Positions 11,865 to 22,263 are shown, counted from the stretch's first letter. The stretch is 64,000 nt of DNA from Heterocephalus glaber (GCF_000247695.1 NW_004624801.1:2068265-2132264); one strand, 5' to 3'. Numbers and translations: made by a program. Notes: generated from the letters alone by a model not told the origin.

Positions 11865-11955
11865 GCCGGGGATTTAGCTCAGTGTCACCATGCCTGCCTC
11901 ATAAGCACAAGATCCTGAGTTCGATCCCTGGTACCAAAAAAAAAAAAAAAAAAAA
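11865..11955 (+). repeat. tRNA-derived SINE (cluster copy 1)
   Basis: The body starts gccggggatttagctcagtg and ends gagttcgatccctggtacc plus an A tail of about 20. The flanks gaacttctt and gaaattctt may be a weak target duplication. It is the first of three SINEs within about 330 bp. Confidence 0.9.
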
Positions 11956-11966
11956 TAGAAATTCTT

Positions 11967-12098
11967 AAGAATCTTACAGTTTTGGGGCCAGGAATTTAGC
12001 TCAGTGGTGCCACCACCTGCCTCTCAAGCACAAGGTCCAGAGTTTGATCCCCAGTACCAAACAAACAAACAAACAAACAAAAAGAATCTTACAGTTTT
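11967..12098 (+). repeat. tRNA-derived SINE with 17-bp target duplication (cluster copy 2)
   Basis: The SINE (11984-12081, tail (CAAA)n) is flanked by perfect 17-bp copies of aagaatcttacagtttt at 11967-11983 and 12082-12098. This is a textbook L1-type target-primed insertion. The body has A and B boxes. Confidence 0.93.
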
Positions 12099-12196
12099 CT
12101 TTTCTTTTTCTTTTTTTTTTTTGGTACCGGGGATCGAACTTGGGTCTTTGAGCTTGCGCAGCAGGCGGCGAAATCACTGAGCTAAATCCCTGGCCC
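12099..12196 (-). repeat. tRNA-derived SINE, antisense (cluster copy 3)
   Basis: A T-rich tail (12099-12122) leads into ggtaccggggatcgaacttg ... ctgagctaaatccctggccc, the reverse complement of the family. It begins directly after the target duplication of copy 2. Possible degraded duplication: cagttttctt and cagtttctct. Confidence 0.9.
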
Positions 12197-12889
12197 AGTT
12201 TCTCTTAATAAATATCTAAAATATCCAACCAGCAAAAACTTCCAAAGAAACTACATCTTTATCTTACCCCAATTTCAAATAAGACCAATTTTTAAAAAAT
12301 GGTTTCATTTTAAGGGTGTGGACCTGGTTGAAACACAAGATAACTCTATATTTTCTTTATTCATAGATCTGTCTGTATTTTGGTAAAATACACTTTCTGT
12401 TTCCAGATTCAGAAATATTTGTGTGACCTTCAGAGGCTTGTCCCAAAGGACTTTCTCCTGTCCCCAAGCTATGTAGGACCTAAGGACCCTCTTTTTCTCT
12501 ATCAATCAGTAGCAAGAATGAAGTCTTAACTTTAACTGGGTAGCCTGGGGTAACAAAGATGTTTCACACCCACTAATTAGGGCTGTCAGGTAACCCATTT
12601 GACCCCTGAGATGTAAAGCACATGGTAAATGCACTGCTTTCTGTCTCCAAGACCCTCATGTGCCAGCTGCTCATCCATGAGTCTCTAACCTTTTGGGCTT
12701 CCTGGTCATGAATGGGGAGGGGGGGCATTGCAGAGAGAACAGGGAAGGCCAGAGAAACAGTGACAAAGAGAAAGAGAATCAGAAAGACCCAGACCAGAGA
12801 GGTGTATGTAAACATATCTAGAAAACAGGCATGGTCCCCTTCATGGACTAACGTAACTTTCCTTGATGGAGAGAATGTAAAGAGATTAT
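12197..12889. other. Unannotated intergenic DNA
   Basis: No recognised repeat or gene in about 690 bp. Confidence 0.5.
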
Positions 12890-13070
12890 AAATGAAAGTA
12901 GAGCTTTTGAAAATAGAAAGGGGACCAAGAATTGGAAAGAGCAGGGTGGAATGGGAGGCGTAAGGGACAAAAAATTAAGATGTATGATGTACATGTGCCA
13001 ACTCCCCATGATAAATGAAACAATTACGTGCTCCAAGCATGCACTGACAAAAAGGAGAAAAAAATGAATG
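12890..13070 (+). mobile_element. Diverged L1 3'-end fragment
   Basis: The purine-rich stretch with cagggtggaatgggaggcg, then gatgtatgatgtacatgtg, ccccatgataaatg and an A-rich end, parallels the L1 3' ends at 36675 and 37795. It is more diverged, so older. Confidence 0.6.
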
Positions 13071-13462
13071 AATCCATTTGCCGTTATAGTTCGAGATCTA
13101 ACATAAGAACAGGTTATAAGAATAAAATAATTAAATATTAGGGTAACAAGGTTGTGAACAGAAGTTAGGTAGATACAGACACAAATATAGAAATATGACC
13201 TAGAAAAGAGTGTACAAATTGACGAACCCTCTGAAACTCCAGAGGCCTTTCAGATTTTTTTTTTTAAATTTGGAATGTTTGTATACATATAATAAGAAAT
13301 CTTGCCGAAAGGACACAAGTCTAAACATATAATTCATTTTAAGTTTCATTTACACCTCTACTTGCCACTAAAAAGTAATTTTATGTCATATTTTAAATAA
13401 TTTTTTACTTGAAAAAGTTTCATAGTGTGGAATTTTCCACTTGTGGCATCATACTAGTGAGT
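13071..13462. other. Unannotated intergenic DNA
   Basis: AT-rich, no recognised feature. Confidence 0.5.
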
Positions 13463-13783
13463 GAAAGGTTTGAAGTTTTTTGTATTTATTTATTTATTAC
13501 GGGCTTATTATAGATTCATTATTCCGTTTTCATTAATTTTATTGGTACATTTGAGGTATACAATATGCTGACATTCATTTTTGGGAGTTTGCACCTTTAC
13601 ATGATATATCTTGGTTCTTATTTTTTTCCCCCTTCTCCTGCCCTCCGTTCAACCCCTCCACCCCTCCCTATTTACAAAGACTTTCTTTCCATTTTTTCCT
13701 TTTCTCATATTTATTCTTTTCCCTTCTTTCCTTTCCCCTACTCCTCCTACCTCCCCTTCGCCTTTGGAAAGATTTGAAGTTTT
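13463..13783 (-). mobile_element. L1 3'-end insertion, antisense, with target duplication
   Basis: The 5'-truncated L1 3' UTR is read on the minus strand: G/A-rich tract, aagaaccaagatatatcatg, tacctcaaatgtaccaat, aattaatg and an (AAAT)n tail. It is flanked by 17-bp copies gaaaggtttgaagtttt (13463-13479) and gaaagatttgaagtttt (13767-13783), with one mismatch. A short, relatively young insertion. Confidence 0.88.
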
Positions 13784-14079
13784 GAAGCATTTTAGATGTC
13801 CAACTTTTGGATTAAGGACACTCAACCTACACCATTCCTTATAGTATTTCATTTCTCAAAATTTCACCTGTACTTGGAAATAAATTAATGGATCCTGATA
13901 AAAGTCAAGCTCTAGCTAAAGACCAAAAGAACTTATTAGGAAAAAATGCATCATGTGGACTTAGACAATTTTTTTAATGATTTCATAGAAACAGCTGAGC
14001 CTAACTTCACCTGTGAGTCATGGTATAGAGCACCAAGAAGGGTCAGTGGGTACTTACTTATTTTAAAAGTGAGGAAGTT
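13784..14079. other. Unannotated intergenic DNA
   Basis: Nothing recognised. Confidence 0.5.
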
Positions 14080-14114
14080 ATCGCTTCTCGGCCTTTTGGC
14101 TAAGATCAAGTGTA
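14080..14114 (+). pseudogene. U2 snRNA pseudogene, 3'-truncated (nt 1-35)
   Basis: Thirty-five bases, starting atcgcttctcggcc and ending gatcaagtgta, match the first 35 nt of vertebrate U2 snRNA without a mismatch that I can see. The match starts at the exact 5' end of the RNA and stops abruptly near the branch-site recognition region. There is no poly(A). The flanks aaaagtgaggaagtt (14065-14079) and aaaagcaagtaagta (14114-14128) share about 11 of 15 bases and could be a decayed target duplication. It lacks the stem-loops and promoter of a working U2 gene. Confidence 0.88.
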
Positions 14115-14282
14115 AAAGCAAGTAAGTAAATGAGGTTGAAGCTGTGAAATGTGAGTTTGGGTAAGAAAAATATCAACATCATATCTGCTTGTTTAATAAG
14201 TTTAATGATACAAAATTGCTGAATTTATAAGTCGACAATACATATCAACAATTTATAAGGTTTACCTTCGTAACACCATATT

Positions 14283-14835
14283 TTAAAATTTATTTTTAAT
14301 CGATAATAATAGTTTATACTTATGGCACCCAATGTGATATTTTGATCTCTGTATACACTGTAGAAAGCTCCTTTCAATATAATTATATTCATCACCTCAC
14401 CAACTTATCTTTTTCATGATGAGAACATTAAACATCTATTTTAGCAAATTTCAAATGTACAATACATTATTAATAACTGCTCTTCATGCAGTCCAATAGG
14501 TCACTAAAATGGATTCCTTCAATCTAACTAAAACTTTGTACCTTTGATCAGCATCCTTCATTTCCCTATCACTCCTTCCCCCTCCAGCCTCTCCATCAGC
14601 TAATGAATGAATTTTACAGTGCAGTAGATATACATAGCAGAATACTATGCAGCCTTCAAGAAGGAGAAAATTCTGTCATTTGTAACAACAAGGTGGAACT
14701 AGAGGACATTATGCACTGTGAAATCAATGAGGCACAGAAAAAAAATACTGTCTGATCTCACTTCTGTGTGGAACCCAAAAAGTTCATCTCTTAAAAACAG
14801 AATGGTGACAAAAACATCATATGGGTCAAAATAAT
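14283..14835 (-). mobile_element. Old L1 3' end with 5' inversion (twin priming)
   Basis: 14283-14605 is antisense L1 3' UTR (ccaatgtgatattttgatct, catcacctcaccaacttatc, aattttgtacc-like aactttgtacc). 14615-14835 is the upstream L1 segment in sense (gaatactatgcagccttcaa, ggaactagaggacattatgc, tgatctcacttctgtgtgg). Read on the minus strand this is an inverted 5' piece followed by a normally oriented 3' piece, the layout made by twin priming. Both parts are diverged, so it is old. Confidence 0.75.
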
Positions 14836-15084
14836 TACCAAACAAAATGGTACACATTTCCCCTTCCCAAATCACTTTTGAAAGAGAATTTTCAAAGCCT
14901 AACACTGTCTTCCCTTACTGTTGGCCTGGAATGATATTTTAGAAATAACGTCTTCCTCACTGGGCATCTAAAATGAATGTCCCTTCAGGAAAGAAGAAAT
15001 CATTGCTTGGTAACACAAGATTATATAGGAAGTGGGCCCAGGGATTGCACAGCCATAATGGGAAAAAGGGGAAGGCACAGGGCA

Positions 15085-15260
15085 GACAGCAACAGCCAAC
15101 ATTTACAGAGCCAGGAGTGTTGTAAGTTTTTGATGTGTATTTATTTACTCTCTCAAGCCTCACAAGAGACCAGTGAGGCAGTGGCCTCATCAGCCCCACC
15201 TCAGAGATGTAGTAACAGAGCCACTGGCAGGTGAAGCAATGCTCCTAAGGTTTCCAGGCA
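15085..15260 (-). repeat. MIR SINE, antisense
   Basis: Antisense MIR words in order: agccaacatttacagagcc, ctctcaagcctcacaagag, accagtgaggcagtgg, cctcagagatgtagtaacag, ccactggcaggtgaagc. Confidence 0.7.
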
Positions 15261-15409
15261 GGGGGAGGCTGAGGCAGGATGGAAAGCTGGGCAGTCTTGC
15301 AGCAGGACCCGTGTGTGGACCCGTCATGGTGCCCTTTCTAGCGGCACCCTGTCCTTCCTCCGTGTGCAGCTCTGGTTACCAGATGAGCAAACTTGCGGGG
15401 CTCGTGTAC

Positions 15410-15560
15410 TGCACTTGTTATTTGTCTCTTCCTCCTGGAACGCGAGGTTCCTGACAGGGTGGACTGTGTCCCTTTCTTCCTCTGGGAAGAGGAGACATGC
15501 GAAATACATAGTTATTGTAATCAATCACCGTGTGAGTGAATGGATGGCATGTATACTCCA
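15410..15560 (+). repeat. L2 LINE 3' fragment, sense
   Basis: A diverged L2 tail pattern: cctggaacgcgaggttcctg, gggtggactgtgtccc, then ending gtgagtgaatggatgg. The match is weak in the middle. Confidence 0.5.
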
Positions 15561-16706
15561 CGATACACCAAGCATCTGGAAAATGTGAAAGCGTCAGGTT
15601 ATCCCATTTAAGAATTCAATGATAATGAAGGGCAAGACACAACAAGAGGACTTAACTGGGGCCCGGGCTTAGGACAATCCCAGGGGCCGCAGTGGAGGTG
15701 AGCCTGAGGACACTGCGTCTCACAGCCCGCCTTGGGTGAGTTCATGGTGCCAAGCCAATCGGCTCCAAGTGTGCCATGTGTTACCCTGTGCCTGGTCCTT
15801 CCACCCCCAACAGCAAGACAAGTCCAACTTTTCTCCCAGTACCACTTGCTTGCTTGCTTGCAAAGCCAATAAACTGAGTCAGGCACATGCTCCTTCTGCT
15901 GCATTTCCAAGAGAATTTATCGAGATTCAGATTCCACTCCACGGCTCCAGATGAAAATGACTGAAAAAAAGCAAGCAAAAATAACGAATGAAAATAAAAA
16001 ACGAAATGGAAAACATTTCCCTATGAAATCCAAATGGCCCAGACAAGGACATAACCAAGCCTACATCCTCATTAGCCCTAACACATGGCCCAAAGACCCA
16101 CTGTAGAGAGATGAAGTGGCAAAGGGAGAAGAATTGTACATTGGATATGAAGTGTTTCCTTGAATTTAAATGAGAACAATTTAAACATATGTATACTTTT
16201 CTAAATAATGATTTCTACCTTTTACTAGGGTTGCAGAAAAGGAAAACATAATCAGTGTTAAACAAAATAGTTCGCTGAGCATTTTCTCTTTCCTTTGTTT
16301 TGCACGAGGTGAAATAGCAGAGAGCAGCCTGAAGGGCAGCAGGTAAAGCAGTGCAAGGCATCTAAGGCTTTTGATTCACAGCCAATGCACAGTAGCCAAT
16401 GCACAGACTTGGATGGGTACAGGGCTCCAGGTGGGTGGGAGGGGGCGGCAGGGCAGAATCCAGGCTTTCAGGCTCATTCTTACATAGCTCTCTAATCCCC
16501 AAAGAGGGAAACATTACAGCTGGAGATTTTCTTATCTGCTTGTTTGTTCAGAGTAAGATAGTTTCCATGTGTGCATCCACACACAAGCATGGATGAAGAT
16601 CAAGATGTGTGGAGTATGGAGCCTACAGCTAGTCCCTTCAGAACTTCCACCATCCTAGCATTGAAGCAATTATGGGCATAGGCACAGGCAAAACAGAGCC
16701 TGGGGC
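15561..16706. other. Unannotated intergenic DNA
   Basis: About 1.1 kb. The 15660-15800 part is somewhat GC-rich. No recognised gene or repeat; overlapping short frames on both strands have no domain. Confidence 0.5.
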
Positions 16707-16778
16707 TGGCCTGGGGGTGTAGCTCAGTGGTAGAGTGTGTGCTCAGCGTGCTTGAGGACCAGGATTCGATCCCTATTA

Positions 16779-16811
<33 letters not shown>
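16707..16811 (+). repeat. ID-type SINE with (CA)n tail
   Basis: The body ggcctgggggtgtagctcag, tggtagagtgtgtgctcagc, gattcgatccctattacc resembles the classic rodent ID element (gtagagtg...) more than the ggcacc-type SINEs elsewhere. The A tail is replaced by about 16 CA units (16780-16811). Confidence 0.85.
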
Positions 16812-16812
<1 letters not shown>

Positions 16813-17224
16813 AATCAAAAGCAGAGTTTGCGATTGGCTCCTTGAACTCCACATCTAGCTATCAGGTGAGCACTCCAAGGGTACAGAGATAACTTCTTTA
16901 GAATCTCTGTCTTCAGCACTTTGCAGTAAAATGGGGGAAATGCACCACTTTACAATTATGATAAATCATTGTAAGGTATTTCAATATGGCAAATATTGTA
17001 ATAAAAATAAACAAAAGATGCTACAGAAATGTGGACCATGATGCCATACTGGAAACATCTTAAAGAACCCATGAACATTCAGAGTCAGTCTGAAATTAAT
17101 CACATATATTCTTTTTTTTCCTTTTCTTTATGCCTATCTGTTAAAGATCTCAAACAAGGCTTTGTTTTGTTTTGGTTTTCCTTTTTTGGTATAGGGTTTG
17201 GATTAGGGTCATGAGATAAAACCC
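16812..17224. other. Unannotated intergenic DNA
   Basis: Nothing recognised. Confidence 0.5.
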
Positions 17225-17355
17225 AGGATACCCAGTTAAAATTGAATTTCAAATAAACAGTGAATTTTAAAAGTATAAATAGGACCCAAACATTGCATAG
17301 GACATATTTATTTTTTAAAGTGGCTTATCTGAAATTCTAAATTAACTGGATATTT
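17225..17355. repeat. Palindromic ancient repeat
   Basis: The left arm (17225-17286, aggatacccagttaaaattg then gaatttcaaataaac) is the imperfect reverse complement of the right arm (17297-17355, cttatctgaaattc then aattaactggatattttt). This family is common in mammalian genomes, but I cannot name it with certainty. Related partial copies lie at 26235-26335 and 62745-62805. Confidence 0.65.
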
Positions 17356-19284
17356 TTTATCTTTCTGTACTAAATCAGCAGTCCTGGCTTCCATACTTCA
17401 GAGGCCCCAAAAGCACCACCAGATCCATCATGAAGTCTTCAGTTTGACAGATACTCGGATGCTTTCCAAGAGCCTGAGGAGTTCTGATGAGCATAGAACA
17501 GATTTTTTTTATCCCACACATCTCTTCCTGTCAAGTCCATGACCCCTTTCAACCACCTGATGTCACTTCTTATGAGCATCCCACACCCTGTCCTTGGGCC
17601 ACTGTCCCAGACATCCTGAGAGCAGGTCAGGAGGAGAGTAGGCAGTGGGACAAGCAGCCCTGAGAACCTGGAGGCTGAGTGAGAGTGAGTAGGAAGAGAG
17701 AAAATTGTAGACAATGCACCAACGTTCTACAAGCGGGAGCTCAACCATGACCATGTAGCCTTGATATGAAGCCGTGTGGCCCTGGACCATGCCAATCCAT
17801 CTATGCTGTCTTCCAGAAGGACTTGATACAGAAGGAAACTGCCTGAGGAGCCCACTCTTCCAGGTCAATCCAAATTACAGCCACAGACGAGGTAGTACCT
17901 GTGGTGTGTTTCACCCAAGTATGCATCCACTGTTCTCGACCAGCATCCATTACCAACCGCAGAACCCAGGGACCTTATTGGCAGGTGACACATTTGCAAC
18001 AATCACTTTCCATCTTTTCTCCAATCCAGCCACTAACCTTTGAATTAATGCCATTGGAGCTGTGTTCAGAGTAGGTGGAGAAGGGATGCTGACTTCCCCA
18101 GAGGCATTCTGACTCCAGCTTCCAGTGTGGAATAAAAATTTTAATCTGATTTGACACAGTTATTTGGGGAATCTGAGGATTTGTCATGAGGCAGATGATT
18201 ACAGCGGAACTAAGGAATTTGAGCCTGTCTTTGTAAAGGAGATCAAAAAGGAGGTTAGAGGCATTTGCTATTTGTCCTTTTACACATCTTTCCCAAGAAA
18301 GTAGCCACTGTAGGCGCTTGGCAGTGCACCCCAGTCCAGTGACTGTTGACTATTTAAAGATCCAATGACAGGTCCCTTCTCACCAAGTTATAATAATATA
18401 TAATGCATGTTTCTGGATCTGTCATTAGCCAACTTGGCTAAAGGAGTCAAAGAAAACAATCAAATGGAATTATTTCCTTTGAATCGAAGAATCCTTATAA
18501 GCAATAATTAAATGATGAGAAAAGAGCAATACACTGGGCTTTTGGGATGAATCTCAGGAGAACAAAATGTATCTTTAGCAATTCATTTTGAAATTCATGT
18601 GAACTAATTAATGTACCTATTATCTTTTTTTAGTTGAAAAAACAACTCCCTGCTCTTTCTCTGAAAGGCCAGTTCAGACAGAACATCCCTGGCCAGTCTT
18701 GGAGGAATTCCCCTTTTGAAGGTGGTTTGTGCTTTCTAAGGAGAGACACTGAGCACATGACCACTAAGAGCATTACCCCAAGGCAACATGTGTCTGCCCA
18801 TGTCACTCTGTGTTTTCCAGTGTCTTCAGATGGTCACCACACATTTTCATCGATTCCCTGTGTTCTCCTTAGGTACCTCAGAAGGGTTAATAGCTAAGAG
18901 CATATTCCTATTCTTACTGAAAGACAGGATTCACCATCTTTGGCATATGAATCAATTTTGATCCACACTGAAGAAAACACCAAGGTTCAAAGACCACTGA
19001 ATCACATCTATGCCTTCCACCGCCCATCAACACTAGGAAACTGCAATGTTCTGTGTGAGGAATGGCTGTTCTCATGCGGCACACCAGCAGTGAACCTGAA
19101 ATTCCTCAGAGAAGAGTCAGCAGCTTCACGAAACCCATGCGGGGGATATGGAATGGGGTGGGGGTGGCGTTTCCTGAAGTCCTGATGTCACAGGGTTATA
19201 TTTTTATGAGTCCTCCCACTGCTTGTCTAAGAACTTTATTATTCCCCCTGCTGAACAAGCCCAGAGAGCAACAGAGAGGTGTTG
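17356..19284. other. Unannotated intergenic DNA
   Basis: About 1.9 kb without a recognised gene or repeat, of mixed composition. Frames near 17563-18043 and 18634-18897 have no recognisable domain. Confidence 0.5.
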
Positions 19285-19485
19285 TTTGATATTGAATGCA
19301 TTGACTCCAGGACCCTGCAGTGTGACCTTGGGCAAATCACATAAAGTCCGGAGACTCCCTTTCACCATCTATAAAATAGGAATAATTCCCTCTGCTCCTC
19401 CCAACTTCACAGGGTTGTTTGAAGAGCAAGATGTTGAGATCACCAATTTAAAAGCATTCAGAAGTTAAAGTGAATACAATTGAGG
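19285..19485 (+). repeat. MIR SINE, sense
   Basis: Clear MIR core: gcagtgtgaccttgggcaaa, tcacataaagtccgg, caccatctataaaatagg, cttcacagggttgtttg, with a diverged 3' part. Confidence 0.82.
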
Positions 19486-19559
19486 CATTAATATGATCAC
19501 GGTTGTCATTCAGATTAGTGTCAACACCATTGGTTTTGTCGATGGATAGCTGTTGTGTG

Positions 19560-20140
19560 TTTCTTCCAGTTTCCCTCCAACTCTTGATACAGAACACTCA
19601 CTGTTCCCTCTGCCTGGAATATTCTGCCCTACAATACCATGGCTGGGGCCCAGGATTTAGCTTAGTGGTTCCACTGCCTGCCTTACAAGTGCAAGGACCC
19701 AAGTTCAATCCCCCGTACCAAAAAAACAAAAACAAAAACAATACCATGGCTGGTTTCCTTTCCCACATCTTCCTTCAAGATTTTTTCAAATGCCATTTTC
19801 TAATCTCAACCTCTCCTTCTGCTCTGACTTTTCTACTTCAGTTACATTCCAGTCCTTCACTCCCAGCAGTTCTGATCCTCTATACTTTTTTCCATAGAAT
19901 TTCTTTCTTTTAATATGCTATAAAGACTATTACGCTTAGTGTAACCATGATGGAAGTAATATATTAAACTGACATGATATGCATATTACATATTATATGT
20001 AGGCTCCATTGCTTGTCTTTGTACACAAGAGTAGAGGTGTCTGTCTGTTGTGCTTATTAAAATATTCCAGGCTTATTTGGGAAAGTGTCTGGCAGAAAGT
20101 AGACATAAAACAACTACTCATTAAATTAAGCAATGAATTA
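19560..20140 (+). repeat. L2 LINE fragment interrupted by a SINE
   Basis: L2-like words flank the SINE: ctctgcctggaatattctg before it, then catcttccttcaagat, caaatgccattttctaatc and, more weakly, taggctccattgcttgtc and attaaaatattccaggc after it. Removing the SINE and one copy of its target duplication makes the L2 continuous. Confidence 0.65.
19631..19752 (+). repeat. tRNA-derived SINE with perfect 15-bp target duplication
   Basis: The SINE body (from about 19646, ggggcccaggatttagctta, to the (CAAAAA)n tail ending 19737) lies between identical copies of acaataccatggctg at 19631-19645 and 19738-19752. It inserted into an L2 copy. The identical flanks indicate a fairly recent event. Confidence 0.93.
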
Positions 20141-20264
20141 AATATACAATAGTGGATCATTTGTCTAACATTCATGAGACCTGGGGTTTAATATTCAGCA
20201 AAACGACAAAAGCCTGAGACTAGTGTCTCAAACAGTGGCTCTTTTAAATGGATTCTTTAATTTA

Positions 20265-20375
20265 GGTTGGAGATGCAGTTCCACGGTAGAGCACTCGCTA
20301 AATCCAATCCCTGAGCGAGGTGCTAAATCCAATCCCCAGCACCACAAAAAAACAAAAACTAAAACTCAAAATAAA
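20265..20375 (+). repeat. ID-type SINE with internal duplication
   Basis: An ID-like start (ggttggagatgcagttccac, ggtagagcactcgc) is followed by gctaaatccaatccc twice (about 20298-20312 and 20322-20336), where a normal copy has one B-box segment. An A-rich tail follows. Confidence 0.7.
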
Positions 20376-20750
20376 CTTGAGAATATCCACTTCACTTTCT
20401 ACATCAGCTCTGTGTTCCTTCGCCTAGAATCCAGGGTCGTTCACGATTTAATCTCCTTTTTCAGTACCATCTTCTTTTTCTCCCTTTTTAGTATCCCCCT
20501 TTAATAAACACATATTCAAGATAATCTCGATGCTTCTCAGTTGGTCCAGAAACCCTGCAAAATTATAGAAACTGTTCCTAAATGTCCTCATTTTGAATCC
20601 TCCAGATACAAATGTCTTTTTTCACTGTGAAGCCCCTCCTGATTTTCAAACAAGGACATAACCTTTCCCTCCTCTTAACTCACTGCATGATTTATGCCTC
20701 TGGGATGGCTCTTACATTCATAGTATTCTATAGCTACTGGGGACTGTGTT
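20376..20750 (+). repeat. Probable L2 fragment
   Basis: The phrases tgtgttccttcgcctagaat, actgtgaagcccctcctgat and tttccctcctcttaactc resemble the L2 3' part in sense. Weak and patchy. Confidence 0.4.
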
Positions 20751-20754
20751 AGTC

Positions 20755-21192
20755 TGCTGATTATGCCTTGGCAAAGCCTACCTGGCCTAAACAACAGAAA
20801 TTTATTTTCCCCCAACCGCAAAGGCTGGAAGTCTGAGGTCATAATGGACTTGGCAGGGCTGGTGTTTCTGGAGGTCCTCATGGCTTGCAGGTGGCTGTTT
20901 TCTCCCTGTGTAATTCATGATCTTCCCTCTCTAAATGTCCATGTTCTAAACTTTTCTTACAAGGACACCAGCAATGCTGGATTAGGGCCCACACTAATAA
21001 CCGCCCTTAAAATTAATTGTCCCTAGGGCCGGGGATTAGCTCAGTGGTTCTGTCACCTGCTTCACAAGCACAAGGACCCAAATTCAATCCTCGGTACCAA
21101 AAACAAAAAATTAATTGTCCCTTTAAGGATGCTATCTATAAATAAGGTCACCTCCTGAGGGAGTAGGGGTTAGGATTTTAATACATGAATTC
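20755..21192 (-). mobile_element. MLT1-type MaLR LTR, antisense, with SINE inside
   Basis: Starts tgtgttagtctgctg, then aaacaacagaaatttatttt, ggctggaagtctgaggtcat, cttacaaggacaccagcaat, gattagggcccacac, and ends ggggttaggattttaatac. This is the reverse complement of an MLT1 LTR (ERVL-MaLR). No internal region is attached, so it is a solo or fragmentary LTR. A SINE splits it at 21025-21106. Confidence 0.8.
21009..21122 (+). repeat. tRNA-derived SINE with perfect 16-bp target duplication
   Basis: Identical aaaattaattgtccct copies at 21009-21024 and 21107-21122 enclose a body starting gggccggggattagctcagt. The insertion interrupts the MLT1 LTR, so it is younger than the LTR. Confidence 0.93.
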
Positions 21193-22035
21193 AGCAATTC
21201 AGCGCATAATGAGTGACTATCCTCATGCTTTCTCAAGGAGCCCCATGAGCCTCTTAGAGCAGACACTTGGCCTCTCCAAGGCGACCCAGCTACTGTCAGA
21301 CGTCACTCTCTGGAAAACATTGAGTGAGCTTCCACTGCCCCACACAGATTACAGAAACCAGATCCGCAAGGCCTGCTGTCTGGACTTCTCATTCCCTCTT
21401 CTCTGCACCACCTGTCAGAGTGACCTGACCAGGGCTGCAGTGAATCCTTAACTTAGTCTCCAACCTACTTTCCTTTCTCCCAGGTTTGCCTCCCTAAACT
21501 TTCCCCATGAAGGAAATATTCGATTCTTCAATTGCATTTTGCAAATGAGATTAAGCCGTTATTATCACTGGCAACAACTAAGCCTTTGTAACATTCAATA
21601 AGGACAAATCTTTTGTAAACAGGCCTGTGTTTTAGTAAATGGAGTATTATTAAAAAGTAGGGAAAATCTCTACCTGAACGATGACAATGTTATAACTAAT
21701 TATTCTAGGAAGAATAAGAATTTGTCTATTTTGTTTTCAGGATTTGTTGACTTGGAAGCACATGGTATCCTTGACAACCAGCACTTCAACTGTAGGATTT
21801 CTAAAGCTCTTTCCAAACCACTAGAATTGTGTGTATTTCAGTTAAAATGTGAAATGCCAACAGTTAGCATGGCTTCCAACTTGAGAAAGCACTCACTGCA
21901 AAAAGCTCTGGAAACGGGTGTTAGGAGATTTGCAATGTGGATGCTGTGAGCCTGAAAGACAGCTGAAGTTTACAGCACAAATTAAAAATCTTACATGTAG
22001 AGAGCTTTGGTCATCATTACATTCTTTGGTTAGAA
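21193..22035. other. Unannotated intergenic DNA
   Basis: About 840 bp. An 88-codon frame (21185-21451) has no recognisable domain. No repeat recognised. Confidence 0.5.
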
Positions 22036-22036
22036 G

Positions 22037-22263
22037 AACTAGGCATGGTGGTGCATGTCTGTAACCCCAGAACTTTGAGAAGCTGAGGCAAGAAAATTGC
22101 AAGTATGAGCCCAGAATGAACAACTGAAAGAGTTAGCAAGATTCTGTCTCAAAATAAAAATTTAAAAAGAACTGGGAATGTAACTCTGTGCAAACACTTT
22201 GGTTCAATCCCTAGTATCACAAAATAAATAATGATGATACGATGATGATGATGATGATGATGA
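22037..22263 (+). repeat. B1-dID composite SINE with (GAT)n tail
   Basis: 7SL-like half: aggcatggtggtgcatgtct, gtaaccccagaactttgag, gattctgtctcaaaat. Linker tttaaaaag, then an ID-like half aactgggaatgtaactctg ... ggttcaatccctagtatcac. From about 22230 a GAT trinucleotide microsatellite has grown in the tail. Confidence 0.85.
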
